A DNA stretch of 33,960 nucleotides from Acidobacteriota bacterium. GTDB lineage: Bacteria; Acidobacteriota; Terriglobia; Terriglobales; Acidobacteriaceae. Positions 16,517-27,062 of the stretch are shown here, in pieces. The notes under the pieces are model-generated. The model worked only from the letters and a program-made list of their open reading frames with translations, had not been told where the DNA came from and did not search any database. Positions within the stretch are counted from its first letter, which is position 1. Every line of letters starts with the position of its first letter. The stretch lies in contig JAJZGG010000024.1 of NCBI GenBank assembly GCA_021804965.1, positions 1 to 33,960 of the forward strand. Direction: 5' to 3'. A program made the translations under genes and the position numbers.

Positions 16517-16942
16517 GTGCTTCTCCGGGGTTCACATTCCAATAGAGAAAACTTCTGAAACAGGATACATCCCGCCCGATTGATCCCATGGACGTCGCGT
16601 CTGTGGAGAGGGCAACGTTGAATGCACCCGGGAACAAAGAAATCCAAAGGCATGGTTGGATTCGATGGAATGCAATCGAGAAATACATCTTCTTGCGATC
16701 ATGCCTCGAGGCTTCACCCTGTTGCGCGCGTCCATCTTCAGCATGCGCCGCAACAACACCCTGTTCCCGGAGACTGGCCGCCCTGTCGTGATTCTTTGGG
16801 AGTGGCCCGGAGTCAAGCTCGACTTCAATCCCCGTCAAACCTGCTGGGACCAGATGCACGCCATCAACGAACTTCGAAGCGAAGCCTGCTCTCTGGCCAG
16901 GCGCATCGAGATGACGCGAGGAAAGGATAATACCGATCACTC
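16517..16942. other. 426-base gap between regulator start and rhaA end
   Basis: No established gene. A plus-strand frame from about 16656 to 16930 has GC-rich third positions and reads LFPETGRPVVILWEW and HAINELRSEACSLARRIE, which looks coding-like, but I know no family and it runs on antisense into rhaA. It may be a gene remnant. The first 60 bases should hold the regulator promoter; CCAATAGAGAAAAC (16539-16552) resembles the rhaD-upstream sequence TCAATAGATA. Confidence 0.3.
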
Positions 16943-18208
16943 TCAGCCGCGGCTGTTCAATACATTCGCCTCATATCGCTGCACTGTCTTGAGCCATTCC
17001 CTTCCATGCGGGACGTTCCTGGTCATGCAGTAGTATTCCCACACAGCTGTCCACGGTAGGGACTTGGCTTCTTCCATCAGCACCAGCCTCGACGTGTAAT
17101 CGAACCGATCCTCCGCCTTCTTCAGCTCTGCGCGGGGCTCCAGCATCGCGTAGAGCAATGCCTTCCTGTAGTTTCTCGTTCCAATGACCCACGCTGCAAC
17201 GCGATTGATGCTTGCATCGAAATAATCGAGTCCGATATTCACCCTGTCCAGCCCATTCGATCGCACAATCTCCTGCGCAATCGCAATGGTCGCATCGTCA
17301 AACAACACCACATGATCGCTGTCCCATCGAACGGGTCGCGATACATGGAGCAGGATCTCGTCGAGAAAGCAGAGACTGGTCGAGATCTTGTCTGCAACAC
17401 TCTCCGTGGGATGGAAATGCCCCGCATCAAGACAAAGCAGTGTCTTGCGCGTGGCCGCATACGCCATATAGAACTCGTTTGAGCCTACGGTACAGCTCTC
17501 CGCACCAATCCCGAACAGCTTCCCTTCCACCGCAACCTTATGATGCTTCCCTTCGACCGCACCCAGAATGGCATCGAGAGACGACATCAGCCTCTTTCTC
17601 GGCTCCAGCCTTTCCGCTGGAGTGTCTTTGTATCCGTCCGGAACCCAGATGTTCATCACAGTCGGACTCCCCAACTGTTCCCCCATGTACTCGCTGACCC
17701 GACGACTTGCAATGCAATGATCCATCCAGAATCTGCGAATGTCACCATCAGGATGACTAAGCGTCAGCCCCTGCGCACTGTTGGGATGCGAGAAGCACGT
17801 CGGATTAAAATCGAGTCCTAGATTCCTGTCTTTTGCCCAGTCGATCCAGCCCTGAAAGTGCTTCGGCTCAATCTTGTCGCGGCCCACTGGCCTGTCGGTA
17901 TCCAAATACATCGCATGCAGATTCACGCGACTTGCGCCCGGAATCAGAGTAAGAGCCACCTCAAGATCCGACCGCAACTCGTCCGCATTCCGTGCGCGTC
18001 CCGGATAGTTCCCGGTCGTCTGGATACCACCTGTTAGATTGGCGTCAGCACTTTCAAATCCCAGTACATCGTCGCCTTGCCAGCACTGAATGGAGATCGG
18101 CACCGTATCGAGCCGAGCAAGCAGTTCCTCGGTGTCGATTCCATGTTCCGCATAGCGCTCGCGTGCGAAGACGTAAGCTTGTTCGACCTTGCTTTCGGTC
18201 AGGCGCAT
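16943..18208 (-). CDS. rhaA: L-rhamnose isomerase
   Basis: A 421-residue enzyme that converts L-rhamnose to L-rhamnulose in the cytoplasm. It aligns by eye along its whole length with the enteric Rha[121 protein letters not shown]. The metal-binding Glu, Asp and His residues of these motifs are all present. The ATG at 18208 has AGAGGAG upstream. It starts 19 bases after the rhaB stop, so the two are probably one transcript. Confidence 0.96.
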   Translation of the reverse strand: MRLTESKVEQAYVFARERYAEHGIDTEELLARLDTVPISIQCWQGDDVLGFESADANLTGGIQTTGNYPGRARNADELRSDLEVALTLIPGASRVNLHAMYLDTDRPVGRDKIEPKHFQGWIDWAKDRNLGLDFNPTCFSHPNSAQGLTLSHPDGDIRRFWMDHCIASRRVSEYMGEQLGSPTVMNIWVPDGYKDTPAERLEPRKRLMSSLDAILGAVEGKHHKVAVEGKLFGIGAESCTVGSNEFYMAYAATRKTLLCLDAGHFHPTESVADKISTSLCFLDEILLHVSRPVRWDSDHVVLFDDATIAIAQEIVRSNGLDRVNIGLDYFDASINRVAAWVIGTRNYRKALLYAMLEPRAELKKAEDRFDYTSRLVLMEEAKSLPWTAVWEYYCMTRNVPHGREWLKTVQRYEANVLNSRG

Positions 18209-18227
18209 GGTTCTCCTCTCGTTTCCC

Positions 18228-19655
18228 TCAACGTAGGGCCTCAAACCGCGCAATCACGCTCGAAGGTATTGGAGTGCGTGGGTAGTATTCGGGCAATGGA
18301 AAGGAATTGCGGATGAATAAGCGCGCCGCGCTCAGATTCTCAATGACTCCCAGGGCAATCATCTGTGCGCTGAGGTTCCCGAGAGCGGACGCCTCGACAG
18401 GGCCAGCCGTCACGGGCAGCTCGCATGCATCGGCACAAAGCTGGTTCAGCAGTACGTTCTGAGATCCGCCGCCTACAATCCGGATTCGGTTGAGTGGTCG
18501 CCCGCGCAGCCTCTCAAGCTGGCCCTTCACTGTCCTGTAGGACAGCGCAAGGCTGTCGAAGACGCATCGAGCCATCTGTGCTGAAGTTTCAGGAATGGGC
18601 TGGTCCGTTTTCCTGCAATGCTCTTGAATCGTCTTGACCATGGACACAGGATTGAGAAACTCCGGATGATTCACGTCGATAATCGACCGCCAGGCCTGCT
18701 CGCGAGCCGCAGCATCGACAACACAGGCAAGGTCAGCAATCTTCCATTCCTCACACATTCTCTGAAGCGGCCACATTCCCATGATGTTCTTCAGCACTCG
18801 GAAGCGCCGCTCAAATCCACCCTCATTGGTGAAGTTCATGCTGAGTGCATCCTCATTCGCAAGCGGGCTCAGGCTCTCGATACCCATCAGCGACCAGGTG
18901 CCGGAACTGATGTAAGCCTCTTCGGTGCTCTCCAGTGGTGTGCCTGCAACCGCGGACGCTGTGTCATGCGTCGCCGGTGCGATCACCTTCAGCCCACGCG
19001 CTACTCCTTTGCCTTCGCCCAGAACCGTACCGGCAGCAACGGGGCTCCGCATCAACGATTCCTTCAGTCCGATCGATTGCACCAAAAACGCGTCCCACTC
19101 TCCATCCAATCCGCACATCTGCGTGGTGGTGGCGTTTGTATACTCGTTCGCAAGCACGCCGGAAAGCCTGAAGTGCATATAATCCGGAATCATCAGAAAA
19201 TGCCTGGCCCGATCGATCCATTCCGGATGCTGCTCGATGCACGCAGCAAGCTGATAGACCGTGTTGAAGCCAAGAAACTGAATCCCGGTTTTCTCGTAGA
19301 TCGTCTTCTGTGAGAGTCGCTGGCTCAGTTTCTCCATCACTCCGGTGGTGCGCCTGTCGCGGTAAGAAATCGGAACGCCCACGGTATGGAGATCTTCGCC
19401 CAGCAGCACATAATCCACACCCCAGCTGTCCACTCCGATACTGGTCGGCTTCTTCTCTGTACAAATCCTGCCAATAAGCCGCTCTACCTGGGCCATGATT
19501 TCATCGATATGCCAGCACTGGTACCCCCAGTCAGCATCGAGGAACGTGGGAGTCCGAAACCTGCCAACTTCGTTCAACCTCCAGCGGCCACCTGCGATTT
19601 CGCCGGAAACCATCCTCCCGCTGCCCGCACCCAGATCAACAGCGAGACACGTCAC
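18228..19655 (-). CDS. rhaB: Rhamnulokinase
   Basis: A 475-residue FGGY-family kinase that phosphorylates L-rhamnulose at C1. Visible: phosphate-binding [37 protein letters not shown], catalytic-region [23 protein letters not shown] and the C-terminal ATP motif [17 protein letters not shown] place the start at the GTG at 19655 because GGAGGG sits 6 bases upstream and the FGGY fold begins right after it (VTCLAVDLG). An ATG at 19748 in the same frame has no ribosome site and adds 31 unlikely residues. It lies 135 bases downstream of rhaD and just upstream of rhaA. Confidence 0.95.
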   Translation of the reverse strand: MTCLAVDLGAGSGRMVSGEIAGGRWRLNEVGRFRTPTFLDADWGYQCWHIDEIMAQVERLIGRICTEKKPTSIGVDSWGVDYVLLGEDLHTVGVPISYRDRRTTGVMEKLSQRLSQKTIYEKTGIQFLGFNTVYQLAACIEQHPEWIDRARHFLMIPDYMHFRLSGVLANEYTNATTTQMCGLDGEWDAFLVQSIGLKESLMRSPVAAGTVLGEGKGVARGLKVIAPATHDTASAVAGTPLESTEEAYISSGTWSLMGIESLSPLANEDALSMNFTNEGGFERRFRVLKNIMGMWPLQRMCEEWKIADLACVVDAAAREQAWRSIIDVNHPEFLNPVSMVKTIQEHCRKTDQPIPETSAQMARCVFDSLALSYRTVKGQLERLRGRPLNRIRIVGGGSQNVLLNQLCADACELPVTAGPVEASALGNLSAQMIALGVIENLSAARLFIRNSFPLPEYYPRTPIPSSVIARFEALR

Positions 19656-19790
19656 ATCACCCTCCGGATCGATCCGCAGGAGAGGGAAAGGACGTGATAT
19701 TCCGGCTTGGATGTGGCCATGGAAACTCCACCTCGATGGACAGAACATTTCTATCGAACCGTGCGCTGCTGAATCGGAACAAGGGTTGCT

Positions 19791-22004
19791 TCAGCGCAGA
19801 AAAGCTTCAGTCAATCCGCCGTCGACAGGAATCAGATGCCCGGAAGTACACCGTGCCTGCGGCCCCGCAAGGAACAGGATGGCTTTCGCGCAGTCTTCGG
19901 GTTCGATGGGCGTGTGAGTCAGCGTGCGTTGCGCGTAGAAGGTGGCAAGATGGCTTCGCAGTTCGTCATCGGTCATAGCCTCGTCGAACTCTATCTTGTA
20001 CTTTTTGAGCGACGCAATCACACGATCGCGCGGAAACATGCTGGACCCCTTCACCACTGTCGCAGGACTGATCCCATTCACGCGCACATTCGGAGCCAGT
20101 GAAACGGCAAACTCCCGGACCAGGTGGCTCAGCGCTGCCTTGCTCGCGTCATATGCTTCCGAGCCTCGCTTCGGTACCACAGCGTTGGCGCTACTCGTAA
20201 GGACAATGGAGGAAGCCAATCCCTGATCTGAGAATAGGGCGGAGATTTCGTCCACCAATAGATAGTTCGCAGTCACGTTGACAGTCAGCGTTGTCGACCA
20301 CTGCTCGTCCGATATATGACCCGACGGCGAGGACGGGAACAACGCAGCGGTATTCACGAGAATGTCGATTCCCCCATACTTCAGGACTACCTTTTCAATC
20401 GCCGCATGAATCGATTTCCGATCCGTGATATCGATCGCACAGGCAGCAACCATCTCATTGCCGCAAATCTGGCTGCACTCCTGCGCCACCCGATCTGCTG
20501 CCTCGATCGCGCGATCTGCCACGACCACATGAGCTCCCCGTTCCGCAGCAATTCTCACAACCTCTCGTCCAATTCCGCTGGCCCCGCCAACGACAACCAC
20601 GATTTGCCTGCTCAGTTCCTTCTCGGCAGGCTGACGCCGAAGTTTTGCCTCCTCCAGCGCCCAATACTCGATGCGGAAAGCCTCGCGCGCGGGCAGCGCT
20701 ACGTAATTGTCATGAACCTGGAACATCTCTGTCGTAGCTGCAGCACCGGCCTGGGGAAGCACGTCAGGACATTTGCTCATGCCGCCCAGCCCTGCCGCAC
20801 CTTCCATGACGTGAATCGCATTGATGTAGAACTCGCCAGTAATGCGTGACTCTGTCTTGTTCTTGCCGAAACTGAACTGTCCGACTCCGGGGATCAGCAC
20901 AATCTTGGGGTTCGGATCTCTCAGGGCGGGCGAAGCCGGTTCCGCAAATTTGGCGTAGTACTCACCGTATTGTTTGCGATACGTCGCAAGCCCTGCATCG
21001 ATTGCTGTGCGCAATCCACTCACATCCTCCCGGGGATTCCAGTTGACAAGCAGAGGCTGCACCTTCGTGCGCAAGAAGTGGTCCGGGCAACTCGTCCCTA
21101 AAGACGCAAGTTTCTCAGCGTCTTTTGCATTCACGAACTGCTGGACTTCAGGCAGGTCGCTGTACGTGCCGATCAGCTTTTGCTGCGCCGAAACTCTTCC
21201 GCGAAGAAAGGGAAGAATCCCTGTGGCGATCTCCTTGGCGTCGCTTCGGGCAGAGTAACGAGCGCCGCCAAAGATGGTTGCGCCTCTCCTCTGCACATGC
21301 TCCATCACGAACTGGCCCAGCTGATCAATGATCGTGATGGTATTCCGATAACATTCGCGTTGCGTGCTCCCCCACGTGAACAGTCCGTGGCCCCCCAGCA
21401 CCACGCCATCGCATCCGGGATTCGCCTCGACAGCACGCTTCATCATCATGGCCAATTCAAAACCCGGCCGCTGCCAGGGAACCCAGATCATCTTGTGGCA
21501 GAAGCGATCATTGAACTCCTTCAACTTCTCGTGCCCGTTGGCGCTCGCTGCAAGCGCAATACCCCAATCCGGATGCAGATGATCCACATGATCAAACGGC
21601 AGGAATCCGTGCAGCGGAGTATCAATGGACGCCGCAACCGGATTGAGCCCGAACGTACATAACGGATAGAGGCCCACCATCTCGTCCTCGCGCTCTGCGC
21701 CTCCGTATACCTTTTCGAGCGCAAGGAGTTTCTCGAGGTACAGCGTGGCGAACCCGCTCCGCTGGATGCTCCCGAGATCGCCACCACTGCCCTTCACCCA
21801 GAGTACTTTCTTTTCTGCACCGTCCAACGGATCGCGTTGGATGACCTTCGAGCTTGTATTTCCGCCACCAAAATTCGTGATGCGGAGGTCGGCGCCCAGC
21901 AAGTTCGAACGATAGCGCAGGAGTTCCGGTTCATCCAGATGACTGGCAGTTTCCTGGTTCCAAAGATCTTTCAGATAAGTGAGGGGGGCAGCAATTGGAT
22001 TCAT
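19791..22004 (-). CDS. rhaD: Bifunctional rhamnulose-1-phosphate aldolase / lactaldehyde dehydrogenase
   Basis: A 737-residue fusion. The first part (to about residue 440) is a class II aldolase: LLRYRSNLLGADLRITNFGG, VKGSGGDL, LHGFLPFDHVDHLHPDWGIA and GGHGLFTWGS carry the zinc histidines. The second part (about 480-735) is a short-chain dehydrogenase: VVGGASGIGREVV, VNTAALFPSS, YDASKAALSHLV (Tyr-x3-Lys) and the tail SGHLIPVDGGLTEAF. It would split rhamnulose-1-phosphate to DHAP and L-lactaldehyde and oxidise the latter. The fused RhaD/RhaE-W type is known in several phyla. I chose the ATG at 22004; an upstream GTG at 22052 is less likely. It is the first gene of the rhaD-rhaB-rhaA run. Confidence 0.93.
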   Translation of the reverse strand: MNPIAAPLTYLKDLWNQETASHLDEPELLRYRSNLLGADLRITNFGGGNTSSKVIQRDPLDGAEKKVLWVKGSGGDLGSIQRSGFATLYLEKLLALEKVYGGAEREDEMVGLYPLCTFGLNPVAASIDTPLHGFLPFDHVDHLHPDWGIALAASANGHEKLKEFNDRFCHKMIWVPWQRPGFELAMMMKRAVEANPGCDGVVLGGHGLFTWGSTQRECYRNTITIIDQLGQFVMEHVQRRGATIFGGARYSARSDAKEIATGILPFLRGRVSAQQKLIGTYSDLPEVQQFVNAKDAEKLASLGTSCPDHFLRTKVQPLLVNWNPREDVSGLRTAIDAGLATYRKQYGEYYAKFAEPASPALRDPNPKIVLIPGVGQFSFGKNKTESRITGEFYINAIHVMEGAAGLGGMSKCPDVLPQAGAAATTEMFQVHDNYVALPAREAFRIEYWALEEAKLRRQPAEKELSRQIVVVVGGASGIGREVVRIAAERGAHVVVADRAIEAADRVAQECSQICGNEMVAACAIDITDRKSIHAAIEKVVLKYGGIDILVNTAALFPSSPSGHISDEQWSTTLTVNVTANYLLVDEISALFSDQGLASSIVLTSSANAVVPKRGSEAYDASKAALSHLVREFAVSLAPNVRVNGISPATVVKGSSMFPRDRVIASLKKYKIEFDEAMTDDELRSHLATFYAQRTLTHTPIEPEDCAKAILFLAGPQARCTSGHLIPVDGGLTEAFLR

Positions 22005-22074
22005 CGGCAAACTTTCTACGGGCAAAGTAGATGGAGCAGGGCAGGAGGACACCAGAATTTCAGCCTGCGCGATC

Positions 22075-22106
22075 AGGTTAATGCAAAAGGAAAACTATTT
22101 CAATAG
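22075..22106 (-). promoter_or_regulatory. Candidate rhaD promoter and palindromic operator
   Basis: On the minus strand TTGAAA (22098-22103) and TAACCT (22075-22080) are 17 bases apart, a weak but possible promoter. The -35 overlaps a palindrome CTATT-tc-AATAG (22095-22106, plus strand). Related sequence occurs by rhaT and by the regulator gene. A regulator bound here would block polymerase. Unproven. Confidence 0.4.
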
Positions 22107-22227
22107 ATATTCCATCGACCTCAACCTTTCTTCGCAGGGGGAAGAATCACAGGTGGTTTTCACTGGGGGTACCCGGCAAATTCCTTACCAGCGTGAGCGA
22201 GAGAAACGGGTATGGACGAAGCCTGAT

Positions 22228-22660
22228 ATGGGCAAGGCAAGAAAGCACAAGCCGGAGCAGATCGTGAACGTTCTTCGGAAGATGGAAGTCGGGTGGCAAA
22301 CGGAAAGCCCAGGCGTCTGGTGGCGCGGCGTGAAGGGCTGAAGGTGCCGCAGTGGCTGGAGCCGCGCGGTCGCTTGTGGCTCAACGGCGGCTCATGCGTA
22401 CGGCTGCGGCCGGGCATCGCCAACGCGTCTGCGCCTATGACTTCCTGAGTGCCCTACACCCAGGATGGAAGGACGGTGCGGTTCCTGAACCTGATCAATG
22501 AGTACACGCAGGAGTTCCTGGCGATCCAGGTTGGGCAGCAGATCAACAGAAACCTGGGGATCGACCACGGAATTCAGGAGTAGATCCATTCCCACCACAA
22601 GCCTGAATTCGCAGCCATAGACCTGCGGAAATGGCTCGCCGCAACCGGCAAACCCTCCCC
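22228..22660 (+). pseudogene. Decayed IS3-family transposase remnant
   Basis: Fragments of an IS3-type OrfA/OrfB transposase survive in order. OrfA N-terminus: GKARKHKPEQIVNVLRKMEV. OrfB pieces: RLWLNGGSCVRLRPG, then after a stop DGRTVRFLNLINEYTQEFLA, then after another stop HKPEFAAIDLRKWLAATGK. The catalytic-core region and most of OrfA are deleted, and in-frame stops and shifts are present, so it cannot be active. A complete element would encode several hundred residues; about 140 codons remain. No inverted terminal repeats are evident. It marks the right edge of the lower-GC rhamnose block and touches the end of the aldo/keto reductase gene. Confidence 0.8.
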
Positions 22661-23596
22661 TCAGGTCCACTCCGGAAACTGCGTTACTCCCAGATTCAGC
22701 GGTGCAATTGCTGCCATCTCCGCAGGCGCAAGCTCGAAATCGAAGATCCTCAGATTTTCCGCAAGATGCGCCTTTTGCCGGGAGCGCGGAATGGCCACAA
22801 TGCCGCGTTGGTAATGCCACCGCAGGCACACCTGCGCCACGCTCTTGCCATGTTTCTTTCCAATGCTGCTCAGCGTCGCCTGATCGAACATGCCGTGGCG
22901 GCCTTCGGCAAACGGCGACCAGGCCTCATGCTGAATCCCGTGCTGCTTCAGGTAGGCGTGCGCCTTGTCCTCCTGGAAAAACGCGTGGGTTTCAATCTGG
23001 TGGACGGCCGGCTTCACCTTGGCATCTGCCAGCAATTCATCCATCTGCGCAAAGCTGGCATTGCTCATGCCAATGGCCTTGATTCGCCCCTGCGCATACA
23101 GCTCCTCCATCGCCTTCCACGATCCCTTCCAATCCCCGCCGGAGGGCCGATGAATCAGGTAGAGGTCGAGATACTCCATCTGCAGCTTGTCCAGCGATGT
23201 CTGAAAGCCGCGCTTGGCATTCTCATAGCCCATGTCCGTCTTCCACAGCTTGGAGGTCACGAAGAGCTTCTCGCGCGGAATCCCACTTTCCTTGATGCCC
23301 TTGCCCACCTCCACTTCATTCGTATAGATCATCGCCGTATCGATCAGGCGATAGCCCATTCCGATGGCCTCGGCAACGCTTCGAATGCCCACATCGCCCG
23401 TCAGGGTCATCGTGCCCAGCCCCAGCCGTGGCATCTTCAGGCCATTGTTCAGCGTCACCCACGGAATGGCATCACCGGGAGTCGCCGGCGCAGCCAGAGA
23501 CTCCATGCCACCCAGGCCCATCACCACTGCCGAAGCAGCCCCGGCCTGCAAAAACTGGCGGCGATTCATGCCGCTGCCATCACGATGCTCGTTCAT
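22661..23596 (-). CDS. Aldo/keto reductase with Tat signal
   Basis: A 311-residue AKR-family NAD(P)H-dependent oxidoreductase. The catalytic tetrad is visible: D86 (LIDTA), Y91 (IYTNEVEVG), K116 (VTSKLWK) and H149 (LIHRPS). IPRSRQKAHLAENLRIFDFEL near the end binds the cofactor. The N-terminus MNRRQFLQAGAASAVVMG is a twin-arginine-type signal, so the folded enzyme may be exported with bound cofactor. The ATG at 23596 has AAGGAG upstream. The substrate is unknown; the neighbours (a dead IS and glpD) do not define a pathway. Confidence 0.85.
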   Translation of the reverse strand: MNEHRDGSGMNRRQFLQAGAASAVVMGLGGMESLAAPATPGDAIPWVTLNNGLKMPRLGLGTMTLTGDVGIRSVAEAIGMGYRLIDTAMIYTNEVEVGKGIKESGIPREKLFVTSKLWKTDMGYENAKRGFQTSLDKLQMEYLDLYLIHRPSGGDWKGSWKAMEELYAQGRIKAIGMSNASFAQMDELLADAKVKPAVHQIETHAFFQEDKAHAYLKQHGIQHEAWSPFAEGRHGMFDQATLSSIGKKHGKSVAQVCLRWHYQRGIVAIPRSRQKAHLAENLRIFDFELAPAEMAAIAPLNLGVTQFPEWT

Positions 23597-23771
23597 TGAC
23601 ACTCCTTCATTTCCTGCGAATGACCGGCAAGCATCCCTGCCCGCAGGGAATGATCCGCAGACCTGCGCGGAACCTCGCAGCAACCATAAACCGCGCCTTC
23701 CACAGCTGGCAAGCGCCTGTGCAGCAGCAGCAGCCCGGGCGCCATCGCCTTGCCGCGTTCCGGTCGCCTCG

Positions 23772-25340
23772 TCAGCCGGCCGTCGCACTCCCGCGATACA
23801 GATAAAACTCCTGCGCCAGCCGCGTAAAGGCCTGCACCTGCTCCGCAACCCACTCCTGCGACCGGCCCAGTTCGTCCGCCAGCAGCGTGGCCACCGGCAT
23901 CGCGCAGGCCACTGCCGCCTCGGCATCCAGCAGCAGCGCGCGCATCCGCCGGGAAAGCACATCCTCCACCGTCCGCGCCATCTCTGCCCGCGCCGCATAT
24001 ACCACCTCTGCCGCCGTAAACGGCAGGCGTGGATGCAGCGCCCTGCCCCACTCCGGATGCTGCCGCTCCAGCGCCACAACGGCCTCGGCATCCGTGCCAT
24101 AGCGGGCCAGCCTGGCATCGGCAACGGGTGCTTCGGATGCCCCACGCAGCGGAACCGTATCCGTCCGGCACGGCCGCCGTTCAATCCATCCGCCTTTCTC
24201 CGCAAAATCCAGCGTGTCCTGCGCCATGCGACGATACGTCGTCCATTTGCCACCGGCAATCGTGATCAGCCCGCCCGGGGACGCCGTGATCAGGTGCTCG
24301 CGGGAGAGCTTTGCCGTGCTTGCGGCATTCCCGCTCACCAGCGGCCGCAATCCGGAGAAGACGCTGCGAATCTCGGCCTCCCGGATGGGCCTCTGCAGGT
24401 AGGGAGAAATCGTTTCCATCAGAAACGAAAGCTCCTCCCTGCTATGCCCCGGTTCCATCGCAACCCCGGATACCGGAACATCCGTGGTTCCAATCACGCA
24501 CTGGCCCATCCACGGAATCGCGAAGATCAGCCGCCCATCCCGGGTCTTCGGAATCATCAGCGCATATTCCCCGCCCAGCACGCTGCCGGGCACCACAAGA
24601 TGCGTCCCGCGGCTGGCCTTGAGCAGCGGCTGGCTGGCGGGATCCTCCATCTGCCGCAGCTCGTCCAGAAAGATTCCGCCCGCGTTCACAATCACCCGCG
24701 CGCTCACCTCCACCTCGCGTCCGCTCTCGGCATCGCGCACCCTCGCGCCGCTCGTCCGCCCGTGGCTCTGCACCAGCGCCATGCACCGGGCATAGTTCAG
24801 CACCGTGGCACCGCTGTCCTCGGCCGTGCGCGCCAGTGCCAGCGCATAGCGGGCATCATCAAACTGCCCGTCAAAGTACAGCACGCTGCCCAGCAGTCCT
24901 TCCGCGTGGATCCCCGGCACGGCCTCCCGCGTCCTGCGCGCACTCCAGATCTCCGTTGCCCCCAGCGAGGAGCCGCCCGCCAGCAGCTGATACGCCTTCA
25001 GTCCCGCCCCATAGAACGGCAGATCCATCCAGCGATACGCCGGCGTCACAAACCCCAGCCGATGCACCAGGTGGGGAGCATTGCGCAGCATGATCCGCCG
25101 CTCGCGCAGCGCCTCATAGACCAGATGCAGCTGTCCATTTGCCAGGTAGCGAACCCCGCCATGCACCAGCTTCGTGGCCCGGCTGGAGGTGGCCTGCGCA
25201 AAATCACCCGCCTCCACCAGCGCCGTGCGAAATCCTCGCGTTGCCGCATCCACGGCAATGCCCAGCCCGGTGGCTCCTCCGCCAATCACCAGCACGTCGC
25301 AGCCTTCCGCCAGCCGATCCCATTTCTCCGCGCGTTCCAT
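23772..25340 (-). CDS. glpD: Glycerol-3-phosphate dehydrogenase (FAD-dependent)
   Basis: A 522-residue flavoprotein oxidising sn-glycerol-3-phosphate to DHAP, feeding electrons to quinones at the membrane. Visible: FAD-binding [18 protein letters not shown] (from residue 20), [16 protein letters not shown], the substrate-region [27 protein letters not shown] and [12 protein letters not shown], all typical of GlpD; the C-terminal helical DAO_C domain follows. The ATG at 25340 has GGGAGG upstream. It is divergent from glpK with a 158-base gap, so regulation is probably shared. No GlpR-type repressor is in the window. Confidence 0.94.
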   Translation of the reverse strand: MERAEKWDRLAEGCDVLVIGGGATGLGIAVDAATRGFRTALVEAGDFAQATSSRATKLVHGGVRYLANGQLHLVYEALRERRIMLRNAPHLVHRLGFVTPAYRWMDLPFYGAGLKAYQLLAGGSSLGATEIWSARRTREAVPGIHAEGLLGSVLYFDGQFDDARYALALARTAEDSGATVLNYARCMALVQSHGRTSGARVRDAESGREVEVSARVIVNAGGIFLDELRQMEDPASQPLLKASRGTHLVVPGSVLGGEYALMIPKTRDGRLIFAIPWMGQCVIGTTDVPVSGVAMEPGHSREELSFLMETISPYLQRPIREAEIRSVFSGLRPLVSGNAASTAKLSREHLITASPGGLITIAGGKWTTYRRMAQDTLDFAEKGGWIERRPCRTDTVPLRGASEAPVADARLARYGTDAEAVVALERQHPEWGRALHPRLPFTAAEVVYAARAEMARTVEDVLSRRMRALLLDAEAAVACAMPVATLLADELGRSQEWVAEQVQAFTRLAQEFYLYRGSATAG

Positions 25341-25439
25341 CCTGCCTCCCTGCCTCAATCGCTGCCACGGTCCCTGCACGGTTCGCCGATAAGCATACGT
25401 GCCCGCTGAAGCAATCCACAACCACCGGCACCCGGCGCC

Positions 25440-25469
25440 TTGCCAGAGCACCCTCCCGCATCGTAGATT
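25440..25469 (+). promoter_or_regulatory. Candidate glpK promoter
   Basis: TTGCCA (25440-25445), an 18-base spacer and TAGATT (25464-25469) lie 30 bases before the glpK start in the divergent glpD-glpK gap. GGAGAAGG just before the ATG is a good ribosome site. I saw no obvious operator palindrome here. Confidence 0.45.
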
Positions 25470-25498
25470 GCACAGGAATCCTGACGGAGAAGGTTTTC

Positions 25499-27001
25499 AT
25501 GGCCGAGCCTGCCTATCTTGGCGCACTGGATCAGGGAACCACCAGCACGCGCTTTCTCATCCTGGATCGCTCCGGACACATCGTCGCCAGTGCCCAACAG
25601 GAGCACGCGCAGTTCTATCCCCAGCCCGGCTGGGTGGAACACGACGCGACCGAGATCCTCCATCGCACCCTGGCCGTCATCGATCAGGCCTTTGCCGCCA
25701 GCGGCCTGCGCGCCGGCCAGATTGCCGCCATCGGCATCACCAACCAGCGCGAAACCACCGTCGTCTGGAACCGGATCACCGGCCAGCCCGTGGGTCGCGC
25801 CATCGTCTGGCAGGATACGCGCACCGCCGATGCCGTCGCCCAATACGCCGCCAGCGGCGGCCAGGATCGCCTGCGCGACCGCACCGGCCTCCCGCTCAGC
25901 ACCTACTTCAGCGCGCTCAAGCTGCAGTGGATTCTCGACCACCTCCCCGACCCGGCCGCAGCCGAGCGCGGCGACCTGCTCTTCGGCACCATGGATTCCT
26001 TCCTCGTCTGGCATCTGACCGGCGGCGTCCGCAACGGCACCCATCTCACAGACGTGACCAACGCCAGCCGCACCCAGCTCATGCACCTGGAGCAGCTCGA
26101 CTGGGACCCGGAGCTGCTCGCGCTCTTCCGCATCCCGGCCGCCATGCTGCCCCGGATCGTGCCCAGCGGCGCCCTGCATGGCACCCTGGCCACCACGGCT
26201 CTGGCCGGCGTACCCATCGCCGGCATCCTCGGGGACCAGCAGGCGGCTCTCGTCGGCCAGAACTGCTTCCATCCCGGCGAGGCCAAAAACACCTACGGCA
26301 CCGGCTGCTTTCTGCTGATGAACACCGGCCCGGCCCGCACCTCGCGCCACGGGCTGCTCACCACCGTGGCCTACCAGTTCAGCGGCCAGCCGGCCTGCTA
26401 CGCGCTGGAGGGTAGCATCGCCATCGCCGGTGCGCTCGTCCAGTGGCTCCGGGACAATCTCGGCATCCTCGAACGCAGCGACGCCATTGAAGCCCTCGCA
26501 GCCTCCGTCCCGGACAACGGTGGCATCTACTTCGTCCCGGCATTCTCCGGCCTCTACGCGCCCTACTGGCAGGACTCGGCGCGCGGCATTCTCGCCGGGC
26601 TCACGCGCTTCACCACCCGTGCCCATCTGGCCCGCGCCGTGCTCGAGGCCACAGCCTTTCAGACCCGCGACGTCCTCGAAGCCATGGAGCAGGATGCCGG
26701 TTTTCCGCTCCAGCGACTCCGCACCGACGGCGGCATGGTCGGCAACGATCTCCTCATGCAGTTCCAGGCAGACATTCTGCAGCGCGATGTCCTGCGCCCG
26801 GCCATGCGCGAGACCACCGCGCTCGGTGCCGCCTACGCTGCCGGGCTGGCCACCGGCTACTACGCCAATCAGGATGAGCTCACCGCCAACTGGCGCGTCG
26901 ACAAGGTCTGGTCGCCGCGCATCCCTGTCCAGGAACAGGAGCGGCTCTGTCGCGGCTGGAAGAAGGCCGTGGAACGCTCTTTCGGCTGGCTCCCCATCTG
27001 A
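25499..27001 (+). CDS. glpK: Glycerol kinase
   Basis: A 500-residue FGGY-family kinase phosphorylating glycerol to glycerol-3-phosphate with ATP. Visible: [59 protein letters not shown], the catalytic aspartate in [42 protein letters not shown] and [18 protein letters not shown]. Length and motif order are as in other GlpK proteins. The ATG at 25499 follows GGAGAAGG. glpF begins 61 bases downstream, and glpD is divergent upstream, giving a complete glycerol uptake-oxidation unit. Confidence 0.95.
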   Translation: MAEPAYLGALDQGTTSTRFLILDRSGHIVASAQQEHAQFYPQPGWVEHDATEILHRTLAVIDQAFAASGLRAGQIAAIGITNQRETTVVWNRITGQPVGRAIVWQDTRTADAVAQYAASGGQDRLRDRTGLPLSTYFSALKLQWILDHLPDPAAAERGDLLFGTMDSFLVWHLTGGVRNGTHLTDVTNASRTQLMHLEQLDWDPELLALFRIPAAMLPRIVPSGALHGTLATTALAGVPIAGILGDQQAALVGQNCFHPGEAKNTYGTGCFLLMNTGPARTSRHGLLTTVAYQFSGQPACYALEGSIAIAGALVQWLRDNLGILERSDAIEALAASVPDNGGIYFVPAFSGLYAPYWQDSARGILAGLTRFTTRAHLARAVLEATAFQTRDVLEAMEQDAGFPLQRLRTDGGMVGNDLLMQFQADILQRDVLRPAMRETTALGAAYAAGLATGYYANQDELTANWRVDKVWSPRIPVQEQERLCRGWKKAVERSFGWLPI

Positions 27002-27062
27002 GCAGATGACAGACCGCCACTCCACGCCTCCCACCCATCCCCACTCCCGCTGAAAGGCATGC

